From assembly GCF_026341035.1 (NCBI RefSeq), contig NZ_JAPEOQ010000001.1, positions 4,960,001-5,024,000 of the forward strand: DNA of 64,000 nucleotides, read 5' to 3'. The notes beneath the pieces were generated by a model. That model was not told the origin of the DNA, did not search any database, and saw nothing but the letters and a program-made list of their open reading frames with translations. The position numbers and the translations under genes are program-made. Positions 8,501 through 16,711 of the stretch are shown here, piece by piece (the first letter of the stretch is position 1; each line of letters begins with the position of its first letter). Origin of the DNA: Streptomyces sp. NBC_01016. GTDB taxonomy: Bacteria; Actinomycetota; Actinomycetes; Streptomycetales; Streptomycetaceae.

Positions 8501-9492
8501 GACGCGGTGATCCTCACGCGCGGGTCCAGGAAGGTGTAGAGGACGTCGACGACGAGGTTGCCGAGCACCACGAAGAAGGCCGCGAGGAGCGTGACCGCCA
8601 TGATGACCGGCTGGTCGTTCTTGGAGATCGCGTCGGAGGCCATCTTGCCGACGCCGTTGAGCCCGAAGACGGTCTCGGTGATGATCGCCCCGCCGAGCAG
8701 CCCCGCGAAGTCCATGCCGAAGAGCGTGGTGATGGGGGTGAGCGCGGGTCGCAGCGCGTGCCGGCGCATCAGCAGCGTCGGCCGCAGACCCTTCGCCCGC
8801 GCCGTACGCACGAAGTTCTCGGAGAGGGTGTCGATGACGTTGGAGCGGGTCAACCGGGCGTACAGACAGGCGTATCCGGTGGCGAGCACGATCCACGGCA
8901 TCAGATACGACTCGAGCCACATCTGCGGATCGTCGCCGAAGGAGACCGCCGCAGGGAAGGGCAGGATCTGCAGCTTGACCACGAGCACGTACTGAAGGGC
9001 CAGCGCCAGCACGTAGTTGGGGATGCTGGAGCCGCCGAGCGCGAGACTCATCGCGCCGCGGTCCCACCAGGTGCCCTCCTTGACGCCGCTGAGCAGCCCG
9101 CAGGCCACCCCGGCGAGCAGCCACAGCACGGCGGCACCGATCGCGACGGTCGCGCTCACGGGAAGGCGTTGCAGAACCATGTCCCAGACGGACTGGCCGC
9201 TTTGGAAGCTGTAGCCGAGGCAGGGGGCGTGGCAGTGCACGAGGTTCGCGCCGCTGCCGTAGTCGCGGCCGACGACGATGCCGCTGAGGAAGTCCCACAG
9301 CTGGGTGAAGAACGGCAGATCGAGGCCGAGGGACGACCTGATGGTCTCGATCCGCTCGGCGGTGCAGGTCTTGCCGCAGATCATCACGGCCGGGTCGGGG
9401 GAGAGCTGGAAGAAGATCAGGTACGTGAAGACGCAGACAGCCACGAGGATGAGCGCCACCCAGGCGAGGCGTCCGGCGAGATAACGGGCCAT
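8497..9492 (-). CDS. Peptide ABC importer permease (OppB/DppB type)
   Basis: A 331-residue permease with an N-terminal membrane helix, an extended periplasmic loop, and the BPD_transp_1 core with the EAA-like loop ENFVRTARAKGLRPTLLMRRHAL. The LGGAIITETVF segment is typical of OppB/DppB. The loop carries four Cys (ICGKTCTAE and HCHAPC), an uncommon feature that could form disulfides outside the membrane. The start at 9492 overlaps the preceding permease stop by one base (TGATG). Confidence 0.9.
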   Translation of the reverse strand: MARYLAGRLAWVALILVAVCVFTYLIFFQLSPDPAVMICGKTCTAERIETIRSSLGLDLPFFTQLWDFLSGIVVGRDYGSGANLVHCHAPCLGYSFQSGQSVWDMVLQRLPVSATVAIGAAVLWLLAGVACGLLSGVKEGTWWDRGAMSLALGGSSIPNYVLALALQYVLVVKLQILPFPAAVSFGDDPQMWLESYLMPWIVLATGYACLYARLTRSNVIDTLSENFVRTARAKGLRPTLLMRRHALRPALTPITTLFGMDFAGLLGGAIITETVFGLNGVGKMASDAISKNDQPVIMAVTLLAAFFVVLGNLVVDVLYTFLDPRVRITAS

Positions 9493-10451
9493 CAGACGGC
9501 CTCCCCCGCGTCGAGGGCGTGCCGGATCCGGTCGCCGAGCACGGTCAGCGAGAGCACCGTGCCGAACAGGAAGGCGCCGGGGATCGCGAAGTACAGGGGG
9601 TCGACCTGGTACCAGGAGACGGAACTCGCGATCATCTGCCCCCACGACGCCGTCGGCGGGGTGACACCGACGCCGAGGAAGGAGAGACCCGCCTCCGTAC
9701 CGATGTAGCCAGGCACCGACAACGTCGCCATCACCAGGACCGAGTTGCGCAGATTCGGCAGGATCTCCTTGAACACCAGGGGCCACTTGGCCGCGCCCGA
9801 AGCCTTGGCCGCCTCGACGAACTCCCGCTCGGCCAGCGCCAGCGTCTGCCCGCGCACCACGCGCGCCAGATACGGCCAGCCGAACACGCTGAGCACGACG
9901 ACAAGGAGCGGCGCCCGGCCGCTGCCCGGCAGCGCGGACAGGATCGCGATCATGAAGATGAGCGCGGGAAACGCCATCAGGAAGTCCATGAGCCGGGAGA
10001 TCACCGTGTCCACCCAGCCGCGCAGGAACCCGGCGAGCACCCCGAGGACCGTGCCGATCGCGGTGGTGATCAGGGTGGCCGCGACGGCGATCAGAAGTGA
10101 GGTACGGGCCCCGTAGGCGATCCGCGCCAGGACGTCGCGGCCGTTCTGCGGCTCGACGCCGAACCAGTGCTCGGCGCTGATCCCGCCGAACGAACCGCGC
10201 GGCAGGCCGCCGATGTCGGTGTCGACGGCCGCGCGGTCGAAGGCGTCGGGGCCGTGCCCCGTGATCATGGTGAGCAGCGGGGCGAACAGCGCCATCAGGA
10301 CGATCAGGAGCAGGAAGGCGGTGCTGAGCACCGCCCCGACATCGCGGGACAGGGCGTGCAGGACCCGGCGCCCGGTGGAGCCGGGCAGCTCGGTGCCCGG
10401 CGGCGCGCCGGCCGTGCCCGGCTGCGCCTCGTGGAGGACGGAAGTGGACAT
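9492..10451 (-). CDS. Peptide ABC importer permease (OppC/DppC type)
   Basis: A 319-residue permease with one N-terminal helix, a periplasmic segment including the OppC-type motif HWFGVEPQNGRDVLARIAYG, and five core helices with the coupling loop EFVEAAKASGAAKWPLVFKEILPN. It follows the lipoprotein gene by six bases and is coupled to the OppB-type permease. The pair forms the membrane channel of the importer. Confidence 0.9.
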   Translation of the reverse strand: MSTSVLHEAQPGTAGAPPGTELPGSTGRRVLHALSRDVGAVLSTAFLLLIVLMALFAPLLTMITGHGPDAFDRAAVDTDIGGLPRGSFGGISAEHWFGVEPQNGRDVLARIAYGARTSLLIAVAATLITTAIGTVLGVLAGFLRGWVDTVISRLMDFLMAFPALIFMIAILSALPGSGRAPLLVVVLSVFGWPYLARVVRGQTLALAEREFVEAAKASGAAKWPLVFKEILPNLRNSVLVMATLSVPGYIGTEAGLSFLGVGVTPPTASWGQMIASSVSWYQVDPLYFAIPGAFLFGTVLSLTVLGDRIRHALDAGEAV

Positions 10452-10457
10452 GGCGGG

Positions 10458-12161
10458 CTACTTCTCCGGGTCCGCGAGGCCGACGGAGACGAAGTCGATG
10501 CCGCCGGAGAACGACTGACTGAGATACGCGCCCGCGATGTTGTCGCCGGTGACGGAGACGACCTTGGTGTAGTGCAGCGGCACGATCGGCGCCAGCTTCA
10601 TGATCTGCCCGTCGAGCTTCCCGTACGCCGCGTTCTGCGCGTCCGGATCGCTCATCGCCTCGATCGCGTCCATCCGGTCGTTGATCTTCTTGTCGTCGAG
10701 CATGGCGATGTTCGGGTTGCCGCTGTTGGAGATGTTGCGGCCGTCGAACAGCGGCGGCAGGAAGGTGCTGCCGCCCGGCCAGTCGGGGCACCAGCCGGTC
10801 AGCGCGCCGTCGTGCTGTTGCGAGGGTGTACCGATGACCTCGTAGAACGTTGACGTGTCAATGGTGTTGACCTTGACCTTGATGCCTACCCGCTTCAGGG
10901 ACTGCTGCACCGCGACGGCCGTGGCCTGCTCCACACCGGCCGCTCGGGTGTCCAGCGTGAACGTGAAGCCCTTGGAACGCCCCGCCTGGGCAAGGAGCTT
11001 GCGGGCCTTCTTCACATCACCGGTGCCGCCCTTGCTCGGGTACACGTCGGTCGTGTCACGGCCCGGAATGCCCGGCGGCTCGATGGACGTCGCCACGGTC
11101 GCGAGCGAGGAACCGCCGTGCGCATCAACAGTCGTCTGCTTGTTGACCGCATACTCGATGGCTTGACGGACCCGTACATCCTTGAGCGGACCCTTGCTCG
11201 TATTGATGCTCATGTACGAGGTGCAGCCCGTCATGCCCGACAGGGTGCGCTGCTTGAGCTGCGGGGTCTGGACGCGGGAGACGCTCGCCGGCTGGAGCTG
11301 GGCGGCCCCGGTGATGGCGTTCGCGTCGGCGCCCTGCCCGGCGATGAGACGTTCGTCGATGGTCGCCGGGTCCAGACCGAAGGTCCACACGAAACTGTCC
11401 GGCTTCGCGTCCCTCACCTTGTCCGTCGACCGCTTCCACGCCTTGTTGCGTACGAGGACGAGCTTCGAGCCGTGCTGATAACTCTTGAGCTTGTACGGGC
11501 CGGAGGCGATGGGCTCGCGGTCGAAGGCCGCCTTGGTGCCGGTGCCCTTCGGGAACGGCGTGAACGTGGGCTGCGCGGCGATGTAACCGAACTGCGCGGT
11601 CGCCTTCTTGAGATGGAAGACGATGGTGTGCTCGTCCGGCGTCTCGATGCTCGACAGGCCACCCGACTTGTACGGACCCTGGTAGTCGTCCGGCGCCTCG
11701 ATGTACTGCTTCGCGTACGGCGAGCCGATCCCGGCATCAGGGTCCCAGGCGCGCTCGACCCCGAACTTGACGTCCTCGCTGGTGATGCCGGAGCCGTCCT
11801 GGAAGGCGGTGCCGGACTTCAGTTTGAACGTCCACGTCTTGTTGTCGTCGGACGGCTTGCCCGCGTCGGTGGCCAGGTCACCGACGATCTTCGTTCCCTT
11901 GGCGCCGGGGGCGGCCGCCGTTGTGGTGAGGGTGCGATAGATGAGGCGATAGAAGTTGTTGACGCCGCCGTCGAACCCGCGGGCCGGGTCGAGGTGCGAG
12001 AAGTCGGCGTTGGCCAGGACGTGCACCGTGCCACCGGTCGCGGCGGCCGCGCCGGGGTCGGCCTCCTTGGCGGCCGACGCGCCGCCGCCCTTGCAGGCGG
12101 AGAGCGTCAGGGCGAGCGCGGTACACAGGACGGCGGCGGGCAGGGCTATTGCTTTTCTCAT
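10458..12161 (-). CDS. Peptide-binding lipoprotein of ABC importer (SBP family 5)
   Basis: A 567-residue extracellular solute-binding protein. The signal peptide ends in the lipobox LSAC, giving a lipidated Cys at residue 23. Family 5 features include the LDPARGFD opening and the DVKFGVERAWDP segment. Family members bind oligopeptides, nickel or glycosides. The start at 12161 has AGAAGG five bases upstream. It follows the GH127 gene by 85 bp on the same strand and leads the OppBCDF-type genes, so it probably decides which peptide or glycopeptide enters. Hydroxyproline-rich glycopeptides are an attractive ligand from context only. Confidence 0.9.
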   Translation of the reverse strand: MRKAIALPAAVLCTALALTLSACKGGGASAAKEADPGAAAATGGTVHVLANADFSHLDPARGFDGGVNNFYRLIYRTLTTTAAAPGAKGTKIVGDLATDAGKPSDDNKTWTFKLKSGTAFQDGSGITSEDVKFGVERAWDPDAGIGSPYAKQYIEAPDDYQGPYKSGGLSSIETPDEHTIVFHLKKATAQFGYIAAQPTFTPFPKGTGTKAAFDREPIASGPYKLKSYQHGSKLVLVRNKAWKRSTDKVRDAKPDSFVWTFGLDPATIDERLIAGQGADANAITGAAQLQPASVSRVQTPQLKQRTLSGMTGCTSYMSINTSKGPLKDVRVRQAIEYAVNKQTTVDAHGGSSLATVATSIEPPGIPGRDTTDVYPSKGGTGDVKKARKLLAQAGRSKGFTFTLDTRAAGVEQATAVAVQQSLKRVGIKVKVNTIDTSTFYEVIGTPSQQHDGALTGWCPDWPGGSTFLPPLFDGRNISNSGNPNIAMLDDKKINDRMDAIEAMSDPDAQNAAYGKLDGQIMKLAPIVPLHYTKVVSVTGDNIAGAYLSQSFSGGIDFVSVGLADPEK

Positions 12162-12246
12162 GACGCCTTCTGGAGAGTGCGGAGAGGGGGAAGGGCGAGA
12201 GGGGCGAGGGGGAGAGACAGGCGAGGGGGAGGCGGAGGACCGGCGG

Positions 12247-14199
12247 TCAGGCGCGCCGGATCCAGACCCGCATGGATGCTGCCTCGCGGTTGCCCCACAG
12301 GAAGTAGGGGACGAGGGTGAGGCCGGTGGTCTTGGCGGCGGTGTCCGCGGCGGACGCGGCGGACGTGGCGGTGCCGGTCAGTACGGGGTACAGCTCGGGC
12401 GACGTCGGGGGTGCGACGCCCGCTTCCGCGTCGAGGACGACCGCGCCCTCGAAGTCCGTGTCCGTACGCGGACGGGAGGCCGCGACCTGGGCCACGTCGA
12501 GCGTCACGTCGTCGATGTCGACGCCGCAGTCCTGCTGCTCGACGCAGTAGACGAGAGGGCCGCGGGCGACGGCGACGGCGCCGCGGGTCGCGTCCAGGTA
12601 GGGGTGGGAACCGTGGGCGCGCACGGCCATCGGCAACCGCAGCACGAGCTCGTCGCCGACCCGCCACAGACGCCGGACGCTCACCCAGCCGTCCGCCACA
12701 TCGGGGTCCGAGGCCTCCCCGCACACGGTGAGCCGCACATCGCCCGGGTCGGCCCAGCCGGGTACGCGCAGGGTGAGGGCGTAGGGCCGCTCCGGCGCCG
12801 TACGGACCGTCAGGCGGACCTCGCCGTCCCACGGATACCCGGTCACCATGTCGACCGCCAGCTCCTGGCCGTCGATCCGGGCCGTCGCGTACCCGGCGAC
12901 CACGAGCTCGTCCGTGCGCTCGGCCGCGAGGTGCTCGCCGAGCTGGGACATCCACCGCACGATGTTGGGCGGGCAGCACGGGCACCCGAACCAGGGCCTG
13001 CGCAGCAGCTCCCCCTCGGCCTCGGCGCCGCTGCGCTGCTCGTGGTCGGCGCGGCGCTGCAACGGGTTGTCGTAGAAGAAGGCGCGGCCGTCGGCGGAGG
13101 GGCCGACCGCGAACGCGTTGTAGAGGACGGTCTCGAAGGTGTCGAGGTACGTGGCGTCCCCGGTGGCCAGGAACATCCGCCAGCCCCACTGCATGGTGGC
13201 GATCGCCGCGCAGGTCTCGCTGTAGGAACGCTCGGAGGGCAACTCGAAGCGGTCGCCCACCGCTTCGTCGGAGTGCCGGCTGCCCAGGCCCCCGGTGACG
13301 TACAGCTTCGTGGCCGCCATGTCGGCCCACAGTCGGCCCAACACGTCGAGCAGCGCGCCGTCGCCGGTCTCCAGCGCCACGTCAGCCGCACCCGCCGCGA
13401 GATACGCCATGCGCACCGCGTGCCCGGTCACCGACGGCAGTTCGCGCAGCGGCACCTCGTCCTGGAAGTACGAGGGCGGGAAGACGCTGTGCCGCAGCCC
13501 GCTGCGCCGCCCCTGCCCGCGCCGGTCGATGAAGAGCCGGGCCTGCGCGAGGTAGGCGTCGTCCCCGGTCTCCCGGTACAGCTCCACCAGAGCCATCTCG
13601 ACCTCGGGGTGCCCGCAGACGGCCTCCTCGCCACCCGGACCGAAACGTTTCACTACGAGGTCGGCGAAACGCACGGTGACATCGAGCAGCCGCCGGTCGC
13701 CGAGCCGCCGGTGAGCGGCGATCGCGGCCTGGGCGAGGTGGCCGAAGGAGTAGAGCTCGTGCCCCCAGGCGAGGTCGGACCAGGGTTCCTTGGCCTGGTC
13801 GGGGTCCTGGTAATAGGAGTTGAGGTACCCGTCGGGGGCCTGGACCCGCTCGAGCAGCGTGACGACCTCCTCGTAGAAGTCACGCAGACGACCGCGCAAT
13901 TCGTGGCCCAACTCACCGCCCAACTCGCCATCTTGCTCGGCCAGTTCGTATACAAGCCCTTCCAACGTCTTGTAGACGTCGGTGTCGAGAAACGGATACC
14001 GCCCGCGGAACGCGGTGGCCCCGCTCTCATCGGGCAGAAGCCTGCGGAGGTTGTCCACATTGCCCGCCGCGCGGAGCTGCTCCACCGTGTGCGGCAGAGT
14101 CGCCTCGCGGTTGCGGCGCTGCCAGTCGGCGAGGAGGCCGCCGACGAGCTCTACCTGGGCGCCGGGGAGCGGTCGGAGACGTTCAGAGGGGTGCCGCAC
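12247..14199 (-). CDS. GH127 beta-L-arabinofuranosidase, cytoplasmic
   Basis: A 650-residue glycoside hydrolase of the former DUF1680 family, close in length to HypBA1 of Bifidobacterium longum, which removes beta-L-arabinofuranose from hydroxyproline-linked oligosaccharides. The Zn/Cys catalytic centre is recognisable: Glu328 and Cys330 in SYSETCAAIA, then Cys408-Cys409 in GCPCCPPN. By alignment with HypBA1, Cys408 would be the nucleophile. There is no signal peptide, so the substrate must be imported first, matching the ABC importer directly downstream. The GTG start at 14199 follows GGAGG by eight bases. A promoter with TTGACA and CACTAT spaced by 17 bp lies upstream and contains the palindrome shared with the hydroxyproline operon. 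Confidence 0.9.
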   Translation of the reverse strand: MRHPSERLRPLPGAQVELVGGLLADWQRRNREATLPHTVEQLRAAGNVDNLRRLLPDESGATAFRGRYPFLDTDVYKTLEGLVYELAEQDGELGGELGHELRGRLRDFYEEVVTLLERVQAPDGYLNSYYQDPDQAKEPWSDLAWGHELYSFGHLAQAAIAAHRRLGDRRLLDVTVRFADLVVKRFGPGGEEAVCGHPEVEMALVELYRETGDDAYLAQARLFIDRRGQGRRSGLRHSVFPPSYFQDEVPLRELPSVTGHAVRMAYLAAGAADVALETGDGALLDVLGRLWADMAATKLYVTGGLGSRHSDEAVGDRFELPSERSYSETCAAIATMQWGWRMFLATGDATYLDTFETVLYNAFAVGPSADGRAFFYDNPLQRRADHEQRSGAEAEGELLRRPWFGCPCCPPNIVRWMSQLGEHLAAERTDELVVAGYATARIDGQELAVDMVTGYPWDGEVRLTVRTAPERPYALTLRVPGWADPGDVRLTVCGEASDPDVADGWVSVRRLWRVGDELVLRLPMAVRAHGSHPYLDATRGAVAVARGPLVYCVEQQDCGVDIDDVTLDVAQVAASRPRTDTDFEGAVVLDAEAGVAPPTSPELYPVLTGTATSAASAADTAAKTTGLTLVPYFLWGNREAASMRVWIRRA

Positions 14200-14304
14200 G
14201 ATCAGTCCTCCAAGTGGCGTGTACTTGGGTGCCGTTGCGTCGAAAGCGTCGAAAGTATGGAAACGAACGAGGAACCGTTCGGGTCAGTAAACGCGTTGTG
14301 CGGC

Positions 14305-14333
14305 ATAGTGTTCGTCAAAGCGAACGCTGTCAA
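14305..14333 (-). promoter_or_regulatory. Promoter for GH127 / peptide importer run
   Basis: Read leftward, TTGACA (14333-14328) and CACTAT (14310-14305) are separated by exactly 17 bp. The palindrome at 14310-14325 occupies the spacer, the layout expected of a repressor operator. Confidence 0.65.
14310..14325. promoter_or_regulatory. Operator candidate GTTCG-N6-CGAAC, copy 1
   Basis: GTTCG-TCAAAG-CGAAC, a 5-bp-arm palindrome in the divergent GH127 / XRE-cupin region. An identically spaced copy (GTTCG-ATGAAG-CGAAC) is at the hydroxyproline operon promoter; both have AAG before the right arm. A reverse-oriented element, CGAACG-N6-CGTTCG, lies at 14264-14281. The adjacent XRE-cupin protein is the likely ligand. 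Confidence 0.6.
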
Positions 14334-14351
14334 GGGAGTCAGGGAGAGGCT

Positions 14352-14972
14352 ATGGACGTTCCTCAGGAGTCGGTGCGCGACATGGTGGCGGCCAATCTCC
14401 GCCGAGCGAGGACGCAGCGCGGCCTGTCGATATCGGAGCTCTCGCGACGCTCCAAGATCGGCAAGGCGACGCTCTCCCAGCTCGAGTCCGGCACCGGAAA
14501 CCCCACCATCGAGACGGTGTTCAGCCTCTCGCGCGCCCTGGAGGTACCCGTCTCCGACCTCCTGGAGACGCGGGCGCCGGGCGGCCTGACCGTCGTGCGC
14601 GCCAAGGAGGTCGAGGTGCTCAGTGGTCAGGGCGTCGACCTGCGGCCGCTGCGCCGGATGGAGTTCGGTGACCTGGTCTTCGAGGTGTACGACCAGGTGG
14701 TGCGGGCCGACAGCAGGCAGGACTCGCTCGGTCACGTCGGCACCGAGCACACCATCGTGCAGACCGGCCGGCTCCAAGTCCGCGTGGACGGCGACGAGGT
14801 GGAGCTCGGCCCCGGCGACTACGTGGGCTTCGACGCCACGCTCCCGCACTCCTACACGGCGCTCGACGGCGACGTGCACTCGGTGCTGCTGCTCCAGTAT
14901 CGGCCGCACGAGCACGCCCACTTGGGGATCCCGCACCCGAAGCCGGGTGCCTCCGAACCTGAGAACGAGTGA
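14352..14972 (+). CDS. XRE-cupin transcriptional regulator
   Basis: A 206-residue regulator with an N-terminal XRE helix-turn-helix (about residues 7-62, GLSISELSRRSKIGKATLSQLESG) and a C-terminal cupin sensor domain (about 100-190, with TEHTIVQTG and GPGDYVGFDATLPHSY). Such proteins usually sense a small metabolite through the cupin pocket. The ATG at 14352 has AGGGAGAGG immediately upstream; an earlier in-frame ATG at 14214 lies in the promoter and is rejected. It sits between the GH127 run and the hydroxyproline operon, and the same palindrome occurs at both promoters. I infer that it controls both, probably with hydroxyproline or a derivative as signal. Confidence 0.85.
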   Translation: MDVPQESVRDMVAANLRRARTQRGLSISELSRRSKIGKATLSQLESGTGNPTIETVFSLSRALEVPVSDLLETRAPGGLTVVRAKEVEVLSGQGVDLRPLRRMEFGDLVFEVYDQVVRADSRQDSLGHVGTEHTIVQTGRLQVRVDGDEVELGPGDYVGFDATLPHSYTALDGDVHSVLLLQYRPHEHAHLGIPHPKPGASEPENE

Positions 14973-15011
14973 GCGTTACAGGTAATTAATCGATCACTCC
15001 TTCCGGACCCG

Positions 15012-15041
15012 TTGACACCCCCTGAAAGGCCGCCCTAGCCT
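15012..15041 (+). promoter_or_regulatory. Promoter of hydroxyproline catabolic operon
   Basis: TTGACA at 15012-15017 and TAGCCT at 15036-15041, 18 bp apart, place the transcription start near 15048, directly at the palindrome beginning at 15049. Confidence 0.65.
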
Positions 15042-15048
15042 CCGAGCT

Positions 15049-15087
15049 GTTCGATGAAGCGAACGGAGGCGGTTCGATGTATGGAAC
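15049..15087. promoter_or_regulatory. Operator candidates, copy 2 (perfect) and copy 3 (imperfect)
   Basis: GTTCG-ATGAAG-CGAAC at 15049-15064 matches the GH127 operator. A second site, GTTCG-ATGTAT-GGAAC at 15072-15087, has one mismatch, lies 23 bp (about two helical turns) downstream, and covers the start codon at 15077. Paired sites on one DNA face suggest cooperative repressor binding. Confidence 0.55.
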
Positions 15088-16270
15088 GCGGGCGGTCATT
15101 CTCGGGGCCGGGATCGTCGGAGCCGCCTGTGCGCGGGAGTTGGCCCTCGCGGGCTGCGCCACCACGGTCGTCGACCGCGGCCGCCCGGCTGCCGCGACCA
15201 CCGCGCACGGCGAGGGCAACATCCTCGTATCCGACAAGGGCCCGGGCCCCGAACTCGAGTTGGCGCAACTGTCCGGCCGCCTGTGGCCTCAGATCATCGC
15301 CGAGATGTCCGAACGAGCTGATGGCGTCGGCGACTTGACGGAGTGGGACCCCAAGGGCGGCATCGTCGTCGCCACCACCGACGACGGTGCCCGCGAACTG
15401 ACGAAGTTCGCGGCGGCCCAACGCGAGGCCGGCGTACGCGCCGAGACCCTGGACGCCGGGGCACTCGCGGCCGCCGAGCCGTACGTCACCCGGGAACACA
15501 CGGCAGCCATCCACTACCCCGAGGACGCCCAGGTCCAGCCCTCCGGCGCGGCCGCCGCCCTCCTCGCCGACGCCCTGCGGGCAGGCGCGACCCTCCGCAC
15601 CCACTGCGAGGTGCACGGCGCGGTCACCCGCTCCGACCGCCTCACCGCGGTCCGCACGTCCGACGGCGAACTCATCGAGGCGGACATCTTCATCAACGCG
15701 GCAGGACCCTGGGCGGGCGAACTCTCCACCCGCCTCGGCGCACCCGTCGATGTCCGCCCCCGCCGCGGCGACGTCCTCGTCACGACCCCGCTCCCGCCCA
15801 CCGTCTTCCACAAGGTGTACGACGCCGACTATGTGGGCGCCGTCGGCAGCAGCGCCGAGGACCTGCAGACCTCCGCCGTCGTCGAATCCACGCGCGGCGG
15901 CAGCGTCCTCATCGGTTCCTCGCGCCGCCGCGTCGGCTTCGACGACCGGCTCCGCGTCGACGCCCTCTCCGCGATCGCCGCCAAGGCGCTGCGCCTCTTC
16001 CCGTCCCTCACGGACGTCCCGGTGATGCGCGCCTACGGCGGCTTCCGCCCCTACGTACCCGACCACTTGCCCGTCATCGGGCCCGACCCGCGCCTCGCCG
16101 GGCTGTGGCACGCGGGCGGCCACGAAGGCGCGGGAATCGGCCTGTCCGTCGGCACCGCACGCCTCGTGCGGGACCTGCTCCTGGGCCGGCCCACCGAGAT
16201 CGACGCGACACCGTTCCGGGTGGACCGCCCGGCCGTCCTGGGAACCGCTCAAGGAGGTTGGCCAGCATGA
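15077..16270 (+). CDS. FAD-dependent D-hydroxyproline dehydrogenase-type oxidase subunit
   Basis: A 397-residue DAO-superfamily flavoprotein. The N-terminal dinucleotide motif is ILGAGIVGAACARELALAG, and the C-terminal FAD segment is YVPDHLPVIGPDPRLAGLWHAGGHEGAGIGLS (read in parts). In the Pseudomonas lhp/hyp pathway an enzyme of this type, working with a ferredoxin-like subunit and a second flavoprotein, oxidises cis-4-hydroxy-D-proline to pyrroline-4-hydroxy-2-carboxylate. The next two genes supply exactly those partners. It is the first gene of the operon, and its start overlaps a third operator-like site. Its stop overlaps the 2Fe-2S gene by ATGA. Sarcosine or another D-amino acid remains a possible substrate, but the deaminase and epimerase genes downstream favour hydroxyproline. 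Confidence 0.82.
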   Translation: MYGTRAVILGAGIVGAACARELALAGCATTVVDRGRPAAATTAHGEGNILVSDKGPGPELELAQLSGRLWPQIIAEMSERADGVGDLTEWDPKGGIVVATTDDGARELTKFAAAQREAGVRAETLDAGALAAAEPYVTREHTAAIHYPEDAQVQPSGAAAALLADALRAGATLRTHCEVHGAVTRSDRLTAVRTSDGELIEADIFINAAGPWAGELSTRLGAPVDVRPRRGDVLVTTPLPPTVFHKVYDADYVGAVGSSAEDLQTSAVVESTRGGSVLIGSSRRRVGFDDRLRVDALSAIAAKALRLFPSLTDVPVMRAYGGFRPYVPDHLPVIGPDPRLAGLWHAGGHEGAGIGLSVGTARLVRDLLLGRPTEIDATPFRVDRPAVLGTAQGGWPA

Positions 16271-16575
16271 GCCCACGACGCATACCGGCGGCCACGGACG
16301 CCGTCGGGCGGCGCGAGACGCCGCTCACGATCACCGTCGACGGGGAGCCCGTCGACGGAATCGAGGGCCAGTCCATCGCGGGCGTCCTGCTCGCCTCCGG
16401 CCGCCGCGCCTGGCGCACCGGCTGCTCCGGCGCGCCCCGCGGAGTGTTCTGCGGCATCGGTGCCTGCTTCGACTGCCTGGTCACGGTCGGCCCCGAGCGC
16501 GACGTACGGGCGTGCCGCAGGCGGGCGCGGGACGGGGACGAGGTACGGAGGCAGGCGCGCGGGGAGGAACGGTGA
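16267..16575 (+). CDS. 2Fe-2S ferredoxin-like subunit of hydroxyproline dehydrogenase
   Basis: A 102-residue protein of the Fer2_4 type. Cys62, Cys67 and Cys70 (FCGIGACFDC) plus Cys83 fit a plant-type 2Fe-2S ligand set (C-x4-C-x2-C...C); Cys53 is extra. Such small subunits shuttle electrons between the two flavoprotein subunits of heterotrimeric D-hydroxyproline dehydrogenases and octopine/sarcosine oxidase relatives. The ATG at 16267 is preceded by AAGGAGG and overlaps the previous stop. A 136-bp gap containing a long inverted repeat follows before the next subunit. Confidence 0.85.
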   Translation: MSPRRIPAATDAVGRRETPLTITVDGEPVDGIEGQSIAGVLLASGRRAWRTGCSGAPRGVFCGIGACFDCLVTVGPERDVRACRRRARDGDEVRRQARGEER

Positions 16576-16616
16576 GCGCGCGTCGTCCGCGTGGCCGGCT
16601 TCGTTGCCCGCGGTCC

Positions 16617-16667
16617 GGGACTGTGACGCCTAACTACGGCCAATTCGAAGTCCCACGTCACAGTCCC
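16617..16667 (+). promoter_or_regulatory. Intra-operon inverted repeat (hairpin or operator)
   Basis: GGGACTGTGAC at 16617-16627 and its exact complement at 16657-16667 flank a 29-base loop, in the only sizeable gap of the hydroxyproline operon. In RNA it could be a processing or attenuation hairpin that adjusts subunit ratios. In DNA it could be an operator for an internal promoter. Confidence 0.4.
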
Positions 16668-16711
16668 CTCACCCTCACGTACTCGCTCAACCCGATCCCC
16701 ACGGAGGCCAC

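Noticed and set aside
12162..12246. Separate strong promoter for the peptide importer
   Set aside because: No -35/-10 pair could be seen in the purine-rich gap; read-through from the GH127 promoter is simpler.
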